This document shows positions 1 to 6,706 of a stretch of DNA of 10,140 nt, piece after piece. This DNA is from Nitrospirota bacterium (lineage in GTDB: Bacteria; Nitrospirota; Nitrospiria; Nitrospirales; Nitrospiraceae), in contig VBOM01000099.1 of assembly GCA_005877535.1 (NCBI GenBank), forward strand, positions 1 through 10,140, written 5' to 3'. Each line of letters starts with the position of its first letter. Positions within the stretch are counted from its first letter, which is position 1. The notes beneath the pieces are model-generated. The model saw only the letters and a program-made list of their open reading frames with translations, was not told where the DNA came from and did no database searches. A program made the translations under genes and the position numbers.

Positions 1-607
1 GACGGCTGTGGAGCAGTTGGGGCGCAAGGCCGTGAATGTCAAAGTCAATGTGGCGAACGCCCCTGACTCCAAAGCTATGGTCGACCAGGTACTCAAGGAA
101 TGGGGGAAGGTAGATATTCTGGTGAACAATGCCGGGATTACGCGTGACGGGCTGTTGTTGCGGATGAAGGAGGAGGACTGGGACGTAGTGCTGCAAGTAA
201 ATTTGAACGGGACGTTCAACTGTATGAAGGCGGTCTTGCTCCCGATGACCAGGCAGCGGTATGGTCGCATCGTCAACATCGCTTCGATCGTTGGAGTGAC
301 GGGTAATGTGGGCCAAGCCAATTACGCTGCATCGAAGGCGGCGGTGATCGGGTTGACGAAGACGGTGGCACGGGAATATGCGAGCCGCTCAGTCACGGTG
401 AACGCGGTCGCGCCGGGATTTATCGATACTGCCATGACGCAGGGATTATCGACGGAGGTGAAGGACACGCTTCAGAAGCAAATTCCATTAGGACGGTTGG
501 GTACACCGGCCGATGTTGCGGCGGCGGTACGTTTTCTGGTGTCGGACGAGGCAGCGTATATCACCGGGCACGTATTGCACGTGAATGGGGGAATGTTCAT
601 GCCCTGA
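1..607 (+). CDS. fabG: 3-oxoacyl-[acyl-carrier-protein] reductase, 5' partial
   Basis: NADPH-dependent ketoreductase of type II fatty acid synthesis; it reduces beta-ketoacyl-ACP to beta-hydroxyacyl-ACP in the cytoplasm. The reading frame is open from base 2 to the TGA at 605-607, about 201 residues, whereas the family is usually near 245. The N-terminal Rossmann strand with its glycine-rich NADP motif therefore lies outside the window. Visible short-chain dehydrogenase signatures are the NNAG motif (about 126-137), the catalytic Ser in NIAS (about 277-288), the catalytic Tyr and Lys in YAASK (323-337), and the PGFIDT segment that follows. The GTG at base 8 is internal and is not the real start. 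acpP and fabF follow in the conserved fab order, which supports FabG over another short-chain dehydrogenase. I see nothing abnormal in the part present. Confidence 0.95.
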   Translation, partial: TAVEQLGRKAVNVKVNVANAPDSKAMVDQVLKEWGKVDILVNNAGITRDGLLLRMKEEDWDVVLQVNLNGTFNCMKAVLLPMTRQRYGRIVNIASIVGVTGNVGQANYAASKAAVIGLTKTVAREYASRSVTVNAVAPGFIDTAMTQGLSTEVKDTLQKQIPLGRLGTPADVAAAVRFLVSDEAAYITGHVLHVNGGMFMP

Positions 608-635
608 CGACTGGAAGGCCGTAATATTGTAAGAT

Positions 636-656
636 GCTGCGAAGGCGGCTCGCAGC
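636..656 (+). promoter_or_regulatory. Hairpin just upstream of the acpP ribosome binding site
   Basis: GCTGCG (636-641) and CGCAGC (651-656) form a perfect 6-bp stem with a 9-base loop. It ends four bases before an AGGAGG Shine-Dalgarno sequence at 661-666. No T-run follows, so it is unlikely to be an intrinsic terminator. It could be an mRNA processing or stability element that helps express acpP more strongly than its neighbours. The role is inference. Confidence 0.4.
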
Positions 657-679
657 GAGAAGGAGGGTCTAGGATGGGG

Positions 680-686
680 AAGGAGG
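680..686 (+). promoter_or_regulatory. Ribosome binding site deciding the acpP start
   Basis: AAGGAGG lies 11 bases before the ATG at 698. A second strong site, AGGAGG at 661-666, lies 7 bases before an in-frame ATG at 674. Both starts are well served, so the choice at 698 rests on homology: it puts the phosphopantetheine serine at residue 37 and gives the standard ACP length. Confidence 0.5.
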
Positions 687-697
687 CTGGAAAATCA

Positions 698-931
698 ATG
701 GGAACTGTGGATGAACGGGTAAAAAAAATTATCGGTGAGCAGCTCGGAGTTGAAGAGGATGAGGTCACGCCCGAAGCCAGCTTTGTGGAGGATCTCGGCG
801 CCGACTCGCTCGATACGGTTGAGCTCGTGATGGCCCTCGAAGAAGAATTCGGCATCGAGATTCCCGACGAAGACGCGGAGAAGATTCTGACGGTCGGGAA
901 AGCGTTGGACTATATTAAGGAAAAGGCCTAG
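698..931 (+). CDS. acpP: Acyl carrier protein
   Basis: Small acidic carrier that holds growing acyl chains on a 4'-phosphopantetheine arm during fatty acid synthesis. From the ATG at 698 the product is 77 residues, the normal ACP length. The attachment site GADSLD places the serine at residue 37, the same as in E. coli ACP counted with its Met. The acidic helix II that follows ([14 protein letters not shown]) and the [13 protein letters not shown] segment are typical. A start at 674 would add eight residues (MGKEAGKS) and also has a good Shine-Dalgarno sequence, so it cannot be excluded. It sits between fabG and fabF; fabF begins within about 15 bases of its stop, so co-transcription is expected. 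Confidence 0.96.
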   Translation: MGTVDERVKKIIGEQLGVEEDEVTPEASFVEDLGADSLDTVELVMALEEEFGIEIPDEDAEKILTVGKALDYIKEKA

Positions 932-946
932 CGGTTGCGGGACGCG

Positions 947-2197
947 ATGAGGCCTCGTTCGACCAGGCGGATCGTTGTGACCGGTCTGGGGGCGATCACG
1001 CCTCTGGGGACGGGTGTCGAAAAAACATGGAAGGCCATCTGTGCCGGCGAATCCGGAATCAGTCGAATTACGAAATTTGATCCTGCGGGCTACGATGCCC
1101 AAATAGCCGGTGAAGTGAAAGATTTTGACCCGGCCCAGTTCATCGAGAAAAAAGAAATCAAAAAGATGGATACGTTCATCCATTATGCAGTGGGCGCTGC
1201 CCAGCTGGCAGTGGATGATGCGGAGTTTACCGTGGTGCCGGAAGAGGCAACGAAAGTCGGTGTGTATATCGGATCGGGCATCGGGGGGCTTGGGTCAATC
1301 GAGCACTACCACAAGATTCTGCAGGAAAAAGGTCCCGGACGTGTCTCGCCATTTTTCATTCCGATGACCATCATCAACCTTGCTTCCGGGCAGGTGGCGA
1401 TCAGACTGGGCGCCAAGGGGCCGAACTCCTGTGCGGTGACAGCATGTGCCACGGGCAATCACTGTATCGGCGACGCGTACCGGCTGATTCAGGCGGGCGA
1501 TGCTGATGTCATGATTGCGGGCGGGGCGGAAGCCGCCATTACGCCGTTGGGAGTCGCAGGCTTTGCCGCGTCGAAAGCCCTGTCGTTTCGCAACGATGAC
1601 CCGACGAAAGCGAGCCGGCCGTTCGACAAGGACCGAGACGGGTTCGTGCTCGGCGAAGGCGCTGGAATCGTGGTCTTGGAGGAACTGGAACATGCGCGTC
1701 GGCGTGGCGTTCGGATCTATGCCGAATTGATCGGCTACGGTATGAACAGCGACGCCTACCATATCACTGCCCCGTCTGAAGAGGGAGAAGGCGCAGTCCG
1801 GTGCATGGAACTAGCGCTCAAGGATGCCGGTATCGGCAAGGACCAGGTCGGGTACATCAACGCGCATGGTACCTCGACAATGGCGGATGCGATTGAGACC
1901 AAGGCCATCAAGCAGTTGTTCGGTGAGCAGGCCTACCGCATCCCGGTGAGTTCCACTAAGTCGATGACCGGCCATTTACTCGGGGCAGCCGGTGGGATTG
2001 AAGCGGTGTTTAGTGTCCTGGCGCTTCACCACGGGATACTTCCTCCGACAATCAACCTGGATCATCCGGATCCTGCCTGCGATCTGGACTATATTCCGCA
2101 CAGGGCCAGACCGGCTACGGTGACGGCCGCGCTGTCGAATTCTTTTGGATTCGGCGGTGTCAATGCCTGCCTGCTCTTTAGAAAGCCCGAGACCTAA
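947..2197 (+). CDS. fabF: 3-oxoacyl-[acyl-carrier-protein] synthase II
   Basis: Condensing enzyme that elongates acyl-ACP with malonyl-ACP in fatty acid synthesis. From the ATG at 947 it has 416 residues, close to the usual 410-415. The Cys-His-His triad is complete: Cys167 in the TACATG motif, His307 in NAHGTST and His343 in [11 protein letters not shown], plus the conserved Lys338 in STKS. The N-terminus (RRIVVTGLG) and C-terminus ([12 protein letters not shown]) match the family. A TTG at 935, four codons upstream and in frame, has AAGG at 923-926 in front of it and is an alternative start; I prefer the ATG because it brings the N-terminus closer to family length. It follows acpP almost directly. 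FabF rather than FabB is inferred from length and from its place next to acpP. Confidence 0.95.
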   Translation: MRPRSTRRIVVTGLGAITPLGTGVEKTWKAICAGESGISRITKFDPAGYDAQIAGEVKDFDPAQFIEKKEIKKMDTFIHYAVGAAQLAVDDAEFTVVPEEATKVGVYIGSGIGGLGSIEHYHKILQEKGPGRVSPFFIPMTIINLASGQVAIRLGAKGPNSCAVTACATGNHCIGDAYRLIQAGDADVMIAGGAEAAITPLGVAGFAASKALSFRNDDPTKASRPFDKDRDGFVLGEGAGIVVLEELEHARRRGVRIYAELIGYGMNSDAYHITAPSEEGEGAVRCMELALKDAGIGKDQVGYINAHGTSTMADAIETKAIKQLFGEQAYRIPVSSTKSMTGHLLGAAGGIEAVFSVLALHHGILPPTINLDHPDPACDLDYIPHRARPATVTAALSNSFGFGGVNACLLFRKPET

Positions 2198-2227
2198 TAA
2201 GCCTGTGCGAGGGATGAACTCGCCACT

Positions 2228-2935
2228 ATGACTTCGGCTTCTTCCGCCGACTCGCTCCAATCCTCGTTGGGCTATCGATTCAAGGCCCTTGCCTTGCTCG
2301 AGGAAGCCGTGACTCACTCCTCTCTCGTCAACGAGCAGAAGACGGCTTCGCCTCAACATAACGAGAGGCTCGAATTTCTCGGCGATGCCGTGTTGTCGCT
2401 TGTGATAAGTGAGTATCTGGCCTCCGCATTGCCGCAGTCTTCAGAGGGTGCTCTCTCGAAGCTGAAAGCACAGTTGGTGAGTGAGGCATCGTTGGCGCAG
2501 GTAGCCCGCAGGCTCGGACTTGGGGAGCATCTCAAGCTCGGGCGCGGGGAGGACCGTTCGAAAGGGCGTGAGAAAGACTCGTTGCTGGCCGATGCGCTGG
2601 AAGCGGTCCTTGCGGCGGTTCATCTTGACGGGGGATTCGATGCAAGCCGCACTGTGACATGCCGCATTTTCGCCGAGGAACTCACGCATATTGCCGCGCA
2701 ACAGGAGCAGCCGGGAGCGGGCGACTACAAGACTCAGTTTCAGGAGTGGTGTCAAAAGAGGTATGACACATTGCCACGCTATGCGACCGTTCGAGAAACA
2801 GGTCCCGACCACCAGAAGTTATTCGAGGTGGAACTGTCCATTCAGGGCGAGATCGTGGGGATGGGGTCAGGGCGAAGCAAAAAGGAAGCAGAACAACAGG
2901 CGGCAAAGCAGGCCCTTCGACAGGTAGGGGCCTGA
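2228..2935 (+). CDS. rnc: Ribonuclease III
   Basis: Double-strand-specific endoribonuclease that processes rRNA precursors and structured mRNAs. It has 235 residues, a typical length. The N-terminal endonuclease domain carries the signature NERLEFLGDAVL at residues 45-56; Glu46, Glu49 and Asp53 fall in the metal and catalytic positions, and Asp122 and Glu125 in DALEAVL supply the second acidic pair. A C-terminal double-stranded RNA binding domain covers about residues 166-233, with the closing helix KKEAEQQAAKQALRQV. The gene lies 30 bases after fabF, a common arrangement in which rnc rides on the fab operon. The Shine-Dalgarno is modest (GAGGG about 15 bases upstream), consistent with low expression. 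The start at 2228 is the only ATG that gives the normal N-terminus. Confidence 0.96.
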   Translation: MTSASSADSLQSSLGYRFKALALLEEAVTHSSLVNEQKTASPQHNERLEFLGDAVLSLVISEYLASALPQSSEGALSKLKAQLVSEASLAQVARRLGLGEHLKLGRGEDRSKGREKDSLLADALEAVLAAVHLDGGFDASRTVTCRIFAEELTHIAAQQEQPGAGDYKTQFQEWCQKRYDTLPRYATVRETGPDHQKLFEVELSIQGEIVGMGSGRSKKEAEQQAAKQALRQVGA

Positions 2936-2986
2936 TCAGGCCGCCATGGCAGGATGACCCCGCAACCGGATGAGTGTTTAATCCAT

Positions 2987-2991
2987 GGAGG
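2987..2991 (+). promoter_or_regulatory. Ribosome binding site of the first cyclophilin gene
   Basis: GGAGG at 2987-2991 precedes a double ATG at 2995 and 2998. Spacing is 3 bases to the first and 6 to the second, favouring 2998. An in-frame GTG at 2974 lies upstream of this site and is unlikely to be used. Confidence 0.6.
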
Positions 2992-2997
2992 CTGATG

Positions 2998-3603
2998 ATG
3001 CAGAGACGAATCATAGTGAAAATGGTTGCAGTGACGCTCGTGCTCGGTGGGAGTCTGTTGCTGGGAATGGATGCTCTTTTCGCAGCTGACAAGTCTCCAG
3101 CGGGGAAAGCAGAAGAGGCGAAAGGTCCCAAGGCCATTATCAAAACAAAGTTTGGCGACATGGACATCGTTTTCTTTCCGGAGAAGGCCCCCAAGCATGT
3201 TGAAAATTTCATCGCGCTGGCGAAATCCGGCTTCTATAACGGCACGATCTTTCATCGGGTGATTCCAGGGTTCATGATCCAGGGCGGCGATCCCAACACC
3301 AAAGATCTCACAAAGCCGGAGACCTACGGCCAGGGGGGGCCGAGCCAGCGGCTCAAGGCTGAGTTCAACGACATGCCTCACCGACGAGGTATTCTCTCCA
3401 TGGCACGCACGAGCGATCCCAACAGTGCCGGTTCGCAGTTCTTCATTGTAGTCAAGGATTCGAACTTTCTCGATGGACAATATACGGTCTTTGGCGAGGT
3501 GGTAAAGGGGATGGAGGTAGCGGACAAGATTGTCAGCTTGCCGAAGAACAGCCGCGATCTTCCGACGGAACGGGCGGAGATGACAGTCGTGGTGGTCGAG
3601 TAA
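2998..3603 (+). CDS. Exported cyclophilin-type peptidyl-prolyl cis-trans isomerase
   Basis: Catalyses cis-trans isomerisation of X-Pro bonds and probably assists folding of exported proteins. It has 201 residues. The N-terminus has basic residues (MQRRIIVK), a hydrophobic core and a plausible signal peptidase I site after Ala29 (ALFA before ADKS), so a periplasmic location is predicted. A short Lys/Glu-rich linker leads into the cyclophilin domain from about residue 45. FHRVIPGFMIQGGDP supplies the Arg87, Phe92 and Gln95 active-site trio, and GSQFFIV follows. The position of the human cyclophilin A tryptophan (W121) is Phe here (NFLDGQ), as in the E. coli enzymes, which bind cyclosporin poorly. 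It forms a tandem pair with the next gene, which starts 3 bases after its stop. Confidence 0.92.
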   Translation: MQRRIIVKMVAVTLVLGGSLLLGMDALFAADKSPAGKAEEAKGPKAIIKTKFGDMDIVFFPEKAPKHVENFIALAKSGFYNGTIFHRVIPGFMIQGGDPNTKDLTKPETYGQGGPSQRLKAEFNDMPHRRGILSMARTSDPNSAGSQFFIVVKDSNFLDGQYTVFGEVVKGMEVADKIVSLPKNSRDLPTERAEMTVVVVE

Positions 3604-3606
3604 CCG

Positions 3607-4245
3607 ATGCAAGGTTGGTGGGCTATGACGCGTGACTCTGCTGCCATCAGAGGTTCCATGCTGTGCGGAGTGCTGTTGGGGATCAGTCTCCTCACGGGTT
3701 GTGGAGGGAAGGCTGACGTGAAACCGGTTGCTCCTCAGTCTGGCCCTGGTCCGAAAGCCATTATCAAGACTAAGTTCGGAGACATACATATCAAGTTGTA
3801 TCCTGATGTGGCCCCGAAGCATGTTGAAAACTTTATCAAGCTGGCCAAGTCCGGCTTTTACGATGGGACGATCTTCCACCGGGTTATCCCTGGTTTTATG
3901 ATCCAGGGTGGTGATCCCAATACCAAGAACTCGCTGCGCAAGGATACCTATGGGCAGGGTGGGCCCAAGGATGAGAAGGGCAATCCCATCATGCTTAAGG
4001 CGGAGTTCAGTGATATTCCTCACAAACGCGGCATTGTTTCGATGGCGCGAGCAAACGAGCCTGACTCCGCCGGGTCGCAGTTTTTCATTGTCGTCGAGCC
4101 GTCCCCCTTCCTCGATGGAAAGTACACGGTGTTTGGCGAGGTGACCAAAGGCCTTGGCGTTGCCGATAAGATCGTGAGCGTACCGAAAAACGATCACGAT
4201 CTGCCAAACGAACGGATTGAAATGACGGTGACGATTATCGAATAG
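3607..4245 (+). CDS. Lipoprotein cyclophilin-type peptidyl-prolyl cis-trans isomerase
   Basis: A second X-Pro isomerase, clearly a paralogue of the preceding gene: the catalytic block from GTIFHRVIPG to QGGDPNTK is identical, and the TYGQGGP, GSQFFIVV, TVFGEV and DKIVS segments are shared. It differs at the N-terminus, where a hydrophobic stretch ends in a lipobox LLTGC (Cys32 from ATG 3607), predicting a lipid-anchored periplasmic protein. It also has an eight-residue insert (KDEKGNPI) after QGGP. Length is 212 residues. A start at ATG 3625 would give 206 residues with a simpler signal peptide (MTRDSAAIRGSM) and has AAGG about 10 bases upstream, so the start is uncertain. Only 3 bases separate it from the upstream gene, so the two are probably co-transcribed. 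Local gene duplication followed by a change of export signal is the simplest history. Confidence 0.91.
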   Translation: MQGWWAMTRDSAAIRGSMLCGVLLGISLLTGCGGKADVKPVAPQSGPGPKAIIKTKFGDIHIKLYPDVAPKHVENFIKLAKSGFYDGTIFHRVIPGFMIQGGDPNTKNSLRKDTYGQGGPKDEKGNPIMLKAEFSDIPHKRGIVSMARANEPDSAGSQFFIVVEPSPFLDGKYTVFGEVTKGLGVADKIVSVPKNDHDLPNERIEMTVTIIE

Positions 4246-4300
4246 CAGCGCGGTCTCTCATGGACTCTAGTGTTTCCAGCGCGCGCAATAAGAAAGAATA

Positions 4301-4320
4301 TGCTCGCTCGATGTGCGCAG
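4301..4320 (+). repeat. 20-base dispersed repeat copy, in the 4246-4368 gap
   Basis: TGCTCGCTCGATGTGCGCAG matches TGCTCGTCCGATGCGCGCAG at 7673-7692 at 17 of 20 positions. The 123-base gap between the convergent isomerase and PilZ genes holds this repeat and a GCGC-rich run at 4279-4287. I see no convincing intrinsic terminator there. Confidence 0.45.
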
Positions 4321-4368
4321 TTGGAGTCAGTAAGACTGTGTTGCCTGAGGCCTGTGGATGGGATAACG

Positions 4369-4692
4369 CTATTTGATTTTATCGATGAATGTACGTAGGC
4401 GGGCTCGCTCGGACGGAAAGAACAGAATGAAGATCAGGCCAAAAGCACGGCCTGAGACCCAACGGACTGAGGCCCGTTCGACTTTCACTGGTGGTGATTG
4501 GTCGGGAAGCTGAAGTATGACCTGAAAGTCGAGTCCTTCCGCCATATTGATGTCGGACTCTGCTCGACAGCCGGCCGTCGAGATGTTTGTGATCGTGGCG
4601 TCGCCTTCGACCTCACCCGAAGAAAATCCCAGGGTGCAGTGTAACTCCACCCGGCGTGCTTTTCTGATTTTTCGTGCTTTCTCCACGCTCAT
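4369..4692 (-). CDS. PilZ-domain protein, putative c-di-GMP binder
   Basis: A 107-residue stand-alone PilZ domain. Both ligand motifs are present: RxxxR as R10-KAR-R14, and N36-I-S38-TA-G41, matching (D/N)xSxxG. The family binds cyclic di-GMP and alters motility, polysaccharide secretion or a partner protein; which of these applies here cannot be read from the sequence. There is no signal peptide or membrane segment, so it should be cytoplasmic. It is the last gene of a minus-strand unit, 36 bases after the Cys/His-rich gene, and converges on the isomerase pair. The start at 4692 lacks a close Shine-Dalgarno sequence: GAGG lies about 17 bases upstream, and another ATG sits 17 bases upstream but out of frame. 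Function as c-di-GMP receptor is inference from the motifs. Confidence 0.82.
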   Translation of the reverse strand: MSVEKARKIRKARRVELHCTLGFSSGEVEGDATITNISTAGCRAESDINMAEGLDFQVILQLPDQSPPVKVERASVRWVSGRAFGLIFILFFPSERARLRTFIDKIK

Positions 4693-4728
4693 GGTGTGTG
4701 GTCACCCATCCTCGGGAGTGGCTCCCAG

Positions 4729-5424
4729 TCAGTGGTGGTGACAGTCTGGTCCATGGGTATGGCGCTCAGGCGCCGGGGGCGGCAAGAACTGCTGCCCTGG
4801 CAAGATGATGTGGTCCGGTTCACGTTGCTTGGTCAGATGTTCCGCAATTTCCGGATGGTAGGCTCGCACATAGCCGATAAGCCCACCGAGGAACCGTTGT
4901 GACTGAAAGCCCGTACCGGAAAATCGTGAGACGCAGGCAATCGCACGGTCCAATATCTCTGGTGCGGAGGACATATCGGCGATCTGCTGAGGGTTCTGCT
5001 TCTTGAACGTGTCGTACTCCTTCTTCAAATGTTCCGCGAAGACCGGCATCGGTGCGGCAGGCACATGGAGGGGGCTAAGCGTTCGTCGCAAAGCCTGCAG
5101 CGCCGCCACGACTTCGGCATCTTGCCCATCGCGACGTCCTTGGAAGTAACTGAAGATGACTACTTCGACGAGATTAAACAGGGCGACTGCCTTCTCGCCG
5201 CCCAGCTCCGCTAGCTCTCGATAGAAGTCGCGGCGCACGGGCATGAATTGTTCCGCAAGCCGTTTCTGCTGATAGTCGCCCCCGGATTCGAGATAGACGC
5301 AGTCGGAGGGGCATGAAACCCGCACGATTCGGTGTTCACCGCAACACTGGCTGCAAATTAGGCCTCCCAAGGCGGGGCAAGGCCGCTTGCCTTTCCGGTG
5401 AGAGCAATAGGCACATTGGCTCAT
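4729..5424 (-). CDS. Cys/His-rich protein of unknown function, zinc-ribbon-like N-terminus
   Basis: I do not recognise this 231-residue protein. The N-terminus is cysteine-rich: C4-x2-C7, C16, C24-x2-C27-C28, C38 and C42 within 42 residues, a pattern that suggests one or two zinc sites. The middle (about residues 50-210) looks alpha-helical, with a hydrophobic stretch (ALFNLVEVVIFSYF) too short and interrupted to call a membrane segment with confidence. The last ten residues (HTHGPDCHHH) form a possible metal-binding tail. There is no signal peptide, so it is probably cytoplasmic. Its ATG overlaps the stop of the upstream NHL gene by 4 bases (ATGA), which implies translational coupling, and the PilZ gene follows 36 bases later. 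An adaptor or regulatory role with metal binding is possible; enzymatic function is not evident. Confidence 0.8.
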   Translation of the reverse strand: MSQCAYCSHRKGKRPCPALGGLICSQCCGEHRIVRVSCPSDCVYLESGGDYQQKRLAEQFMPVRRDFYRELAELGGEKAVALFNLVEVVIFSYFQGRRDGQDAEVVAALQALRRTLSPLHVPAAPMPVFAEHLKKEYDTFKKQNPQQIADMSSAPEILDRAIACVSRFSGTGFQSQRFLGGLIGYVRAYHPEIAEHLTKQREPDHIILPGQQFLPPPAPERHTHGPDCHHH

Positions 5425-6455
5425 TCTTTCGCGGGCCCTTCCGGTGCCGGTTTCGGTGGTGGAGGGATGAAGCCATAGTCCGCCAACGTCCGTTTTTCTT
5501 GCTTGGGCTTCCCCCCACTGGGGGTTTCAAGTCCATTCATTTCGGCTGCATGGGCCAATTCAAATGGTACAAGGATGAGGTTGTTTGCACGGTCAATACT
5601 CAGATCTCCCGGCGAGGGTAAGAATTCGGCGATGACTTGAAACCGCTTGTCCCAGCTCATGCGCCAGACCTTTCCCGTCGTGAAATCCGATACGTACATA
5701 TTGCCCCAACGGTCGAAATCCACCCCGCGGAGATTCTGAAAGCGGCTGGAAAAGAATCCGTTGGAGAAGAGCTCCGTCACTACGCCTTCCGGCGAGACTT
5801 CGGAAATCTTGCCCTTGTCCCAGCTCACCGCAATGATCTGGCCGGACTTGGGATGGACGACAAGGCCTGAAGGGCCAGCCAGGGCGCGGTCTGTGACCAG
5901 CACGGAAATCGTCTGGGTGGCCAGATCGACGCGGTAGATCGTGTTGGCTTTCTGATCTGAGCAATACAAGTGACCCTTGCCATCGAAGGTCACGTCGCTC
6001 AAGGAGGCCTGTGGCAACTCAGACTGTGAAGTAGCAGGCGATCGGACGGGGAGCGTCAGGACCGGTTTGCCGGTGGTTGTGTCAAAGCCTCGTAGGGTAT
6101 CGAGATCGACCACGTAGAGGACATGTTCCACTACGGCCATGCCTTTGGGCGCATGGAGGGTGACTTCGCCCTTCCCGCCTTGAATGAATTTCAGATTGAG
6201 GAGTTTGCCCTGAGGATCGAGCTTGGTGATGAACCCGTTGTTATCGGCGGTCTCCGCTTCGCCGTTGACGCTCGAGATGAAATAGCCTTTCTCAAGGGGA
6301 TCATGCACAAAGCTATAGGGAGATTGGAGTTCCGTTACTGTGATCTGGGCGCCAAGCGGGCTGACGATCACAAAGGGTATGACCCAGATAAGCCAGACCG
6401 CTGGATGACTGATGGCGCGTGTCAGAACGGACATTACGGGGGAGATTCTGGTCAC
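5421..6455 (-). CDS. Secreted NHL/SMP-30-like beta-propeller protein
   Basis: A 344-residue protein with a signal peptide (hydrophobic WLIWVIPFVIVSPLGA, cleavage likely after Ala36), so exported. The mature part has repeated blades of the NHL type: LSDVTFDGKGHLYCSDQ, LRGVDFDRWGNMYVSDF and PGDLSIDRANNLILVP are the clearest, with PKGMAVVEHVLYVVD and PSGLVVHPKSGQIIAVS as further blades. The pattern is G-x-x-x-D-x-x-G-x-x-Y-V-x-D. The C-terminus (about 305-344) is a Lys/Pro-rich tail with four consecutive prolines. Such propellers bind ligands or proteins, and some are lactonases; no catalytic site can be assigned. The start at 6455 is GTG; ATG at 6434 is an equally plausible start that keeps the signal peptide, and neither has a strong Shine-Dalgarno. 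It is the first gene of the minus-strand unit and overlaps the next gene by 4 bases. Confidence 0.85.
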   Translation of the reverse strand: MTRISPVMSVLTRAISHPAVWLIWVIPFVIVSPLGAQITVTELQSPYSFVHDPLEKGYFISSVNGEAETADNNGFITKLDPQGKLLNLKFIQGGKGEVTLHAPKGMAVVEHVLYVVDLDTLRGFDTTTGKPVLTLPVRSPATSQSELPQASLSDVTFDGKGHLYCSDQKANTIYRVDLATQTISVLVTDRALAGPSGLVVHPKSGQIIAVSWDKGKISEVSPEGVVTELFSNGFFSSRFQNLRGVDFDRWGNMYVSDFTTGKVWRMSWDKRFQVIAEFLPSPGDLSIDRANNLILVPFELAHAAEMNGLETPSGGKPKQEKRTLADYGFIPPPPKPAPEGPAKE

Positions 6456-6490
6456 AAGGTCGATGGCTCTTGATCGTGGTTGATAAATGT

Positions 6491-6520
6491 ATCGTAGCTG
6501 TCAGGCGAAGGGCCTGTCAA
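6491..6520 (-). promoter_or_regulatory. Candidate sigma70-type promoter for the NHL gene unit
   Basis: On the minus strand TTGACA (6520-6515) is a perfect -35 box, followed after 18 bases by TACGAT (6496-6491), a 4-of-6 match to the -10 consensus. Predicted transcription would start about 30 bases before the GTG at 6455. The spacer contains a small dyad, CAGGC/GCCTG at 6502-6516. Confidence 0.5.
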
Positions 6521-6634
6521 GAAACGGACGTGAAACATAAAAGGTGAGGCGTGATTGGGTCAACATGCCAGCGATCGATCACATGACTCTTCCGTCTCTC
6601 GCTTCACGCCCGACGCTTCACGGCTTGGAGGTCG

Positions 6635-6664
6635 TTGACTTGCGTAAAAATGCCCTGCTATGGT
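6635..6664 (+). promoter_or_regulatory. Candidate sigma70-type promoter for folD
   Basis: TTGACT (6635-6640), an 18-base spacer and TATGGT (6659-6664) resemble -35 and -10 boxes. The predicted start near 6671 leaves a leader of about 35 bases before the GTG at 6707, which supports that start over any upstream one. The remainder of the 251-base divergent gap holds two CGCTTCACG direct copies (6600-6608 and 6614-6622) and little else. Confidence 0.4.
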
Positions 6665-6694
6665 GCGGTGCTTTTTTTGAGGGCTTCTCTCAAG

Positions 6695-6701
6695 AAGGAG
6701 G
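6695..6701 (+). promoter_or_regulatory. Ribosome binding site deciding the folD start
   Basis: AAGGAGG lies 5 bases before the GTG at 6707. This strong site, together with the family N-terminus ARLIDGKAL, selects the GTG over in-frame codons further upstream. Confidence 0.8.
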
Positions 6702-6706
6702 AATCA

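Noticed and set aside
8..10. GTG at base 8 as the start of fabG
   Set aside because: It would remove the NADP-binding N-terminus; the frame is open to the window edge, so the gene is simply cut there.
472..1183. Minus-strand open frames opposite fabG, acpP and fabF
   Set aside because: Shadows of high-GC coding sequence; no recognisable motifs, and they conflict with firmly identified genes.
2842..4197. Long 451-codon open frame on the minus strand across the end of rnc and both isomerase genes
   Set aside because: It is antisense to three well-supported genes, and its internal repetition mirrors the tandem cyclophilin duplication on the plus strand. The translation shows no recognisable domain.
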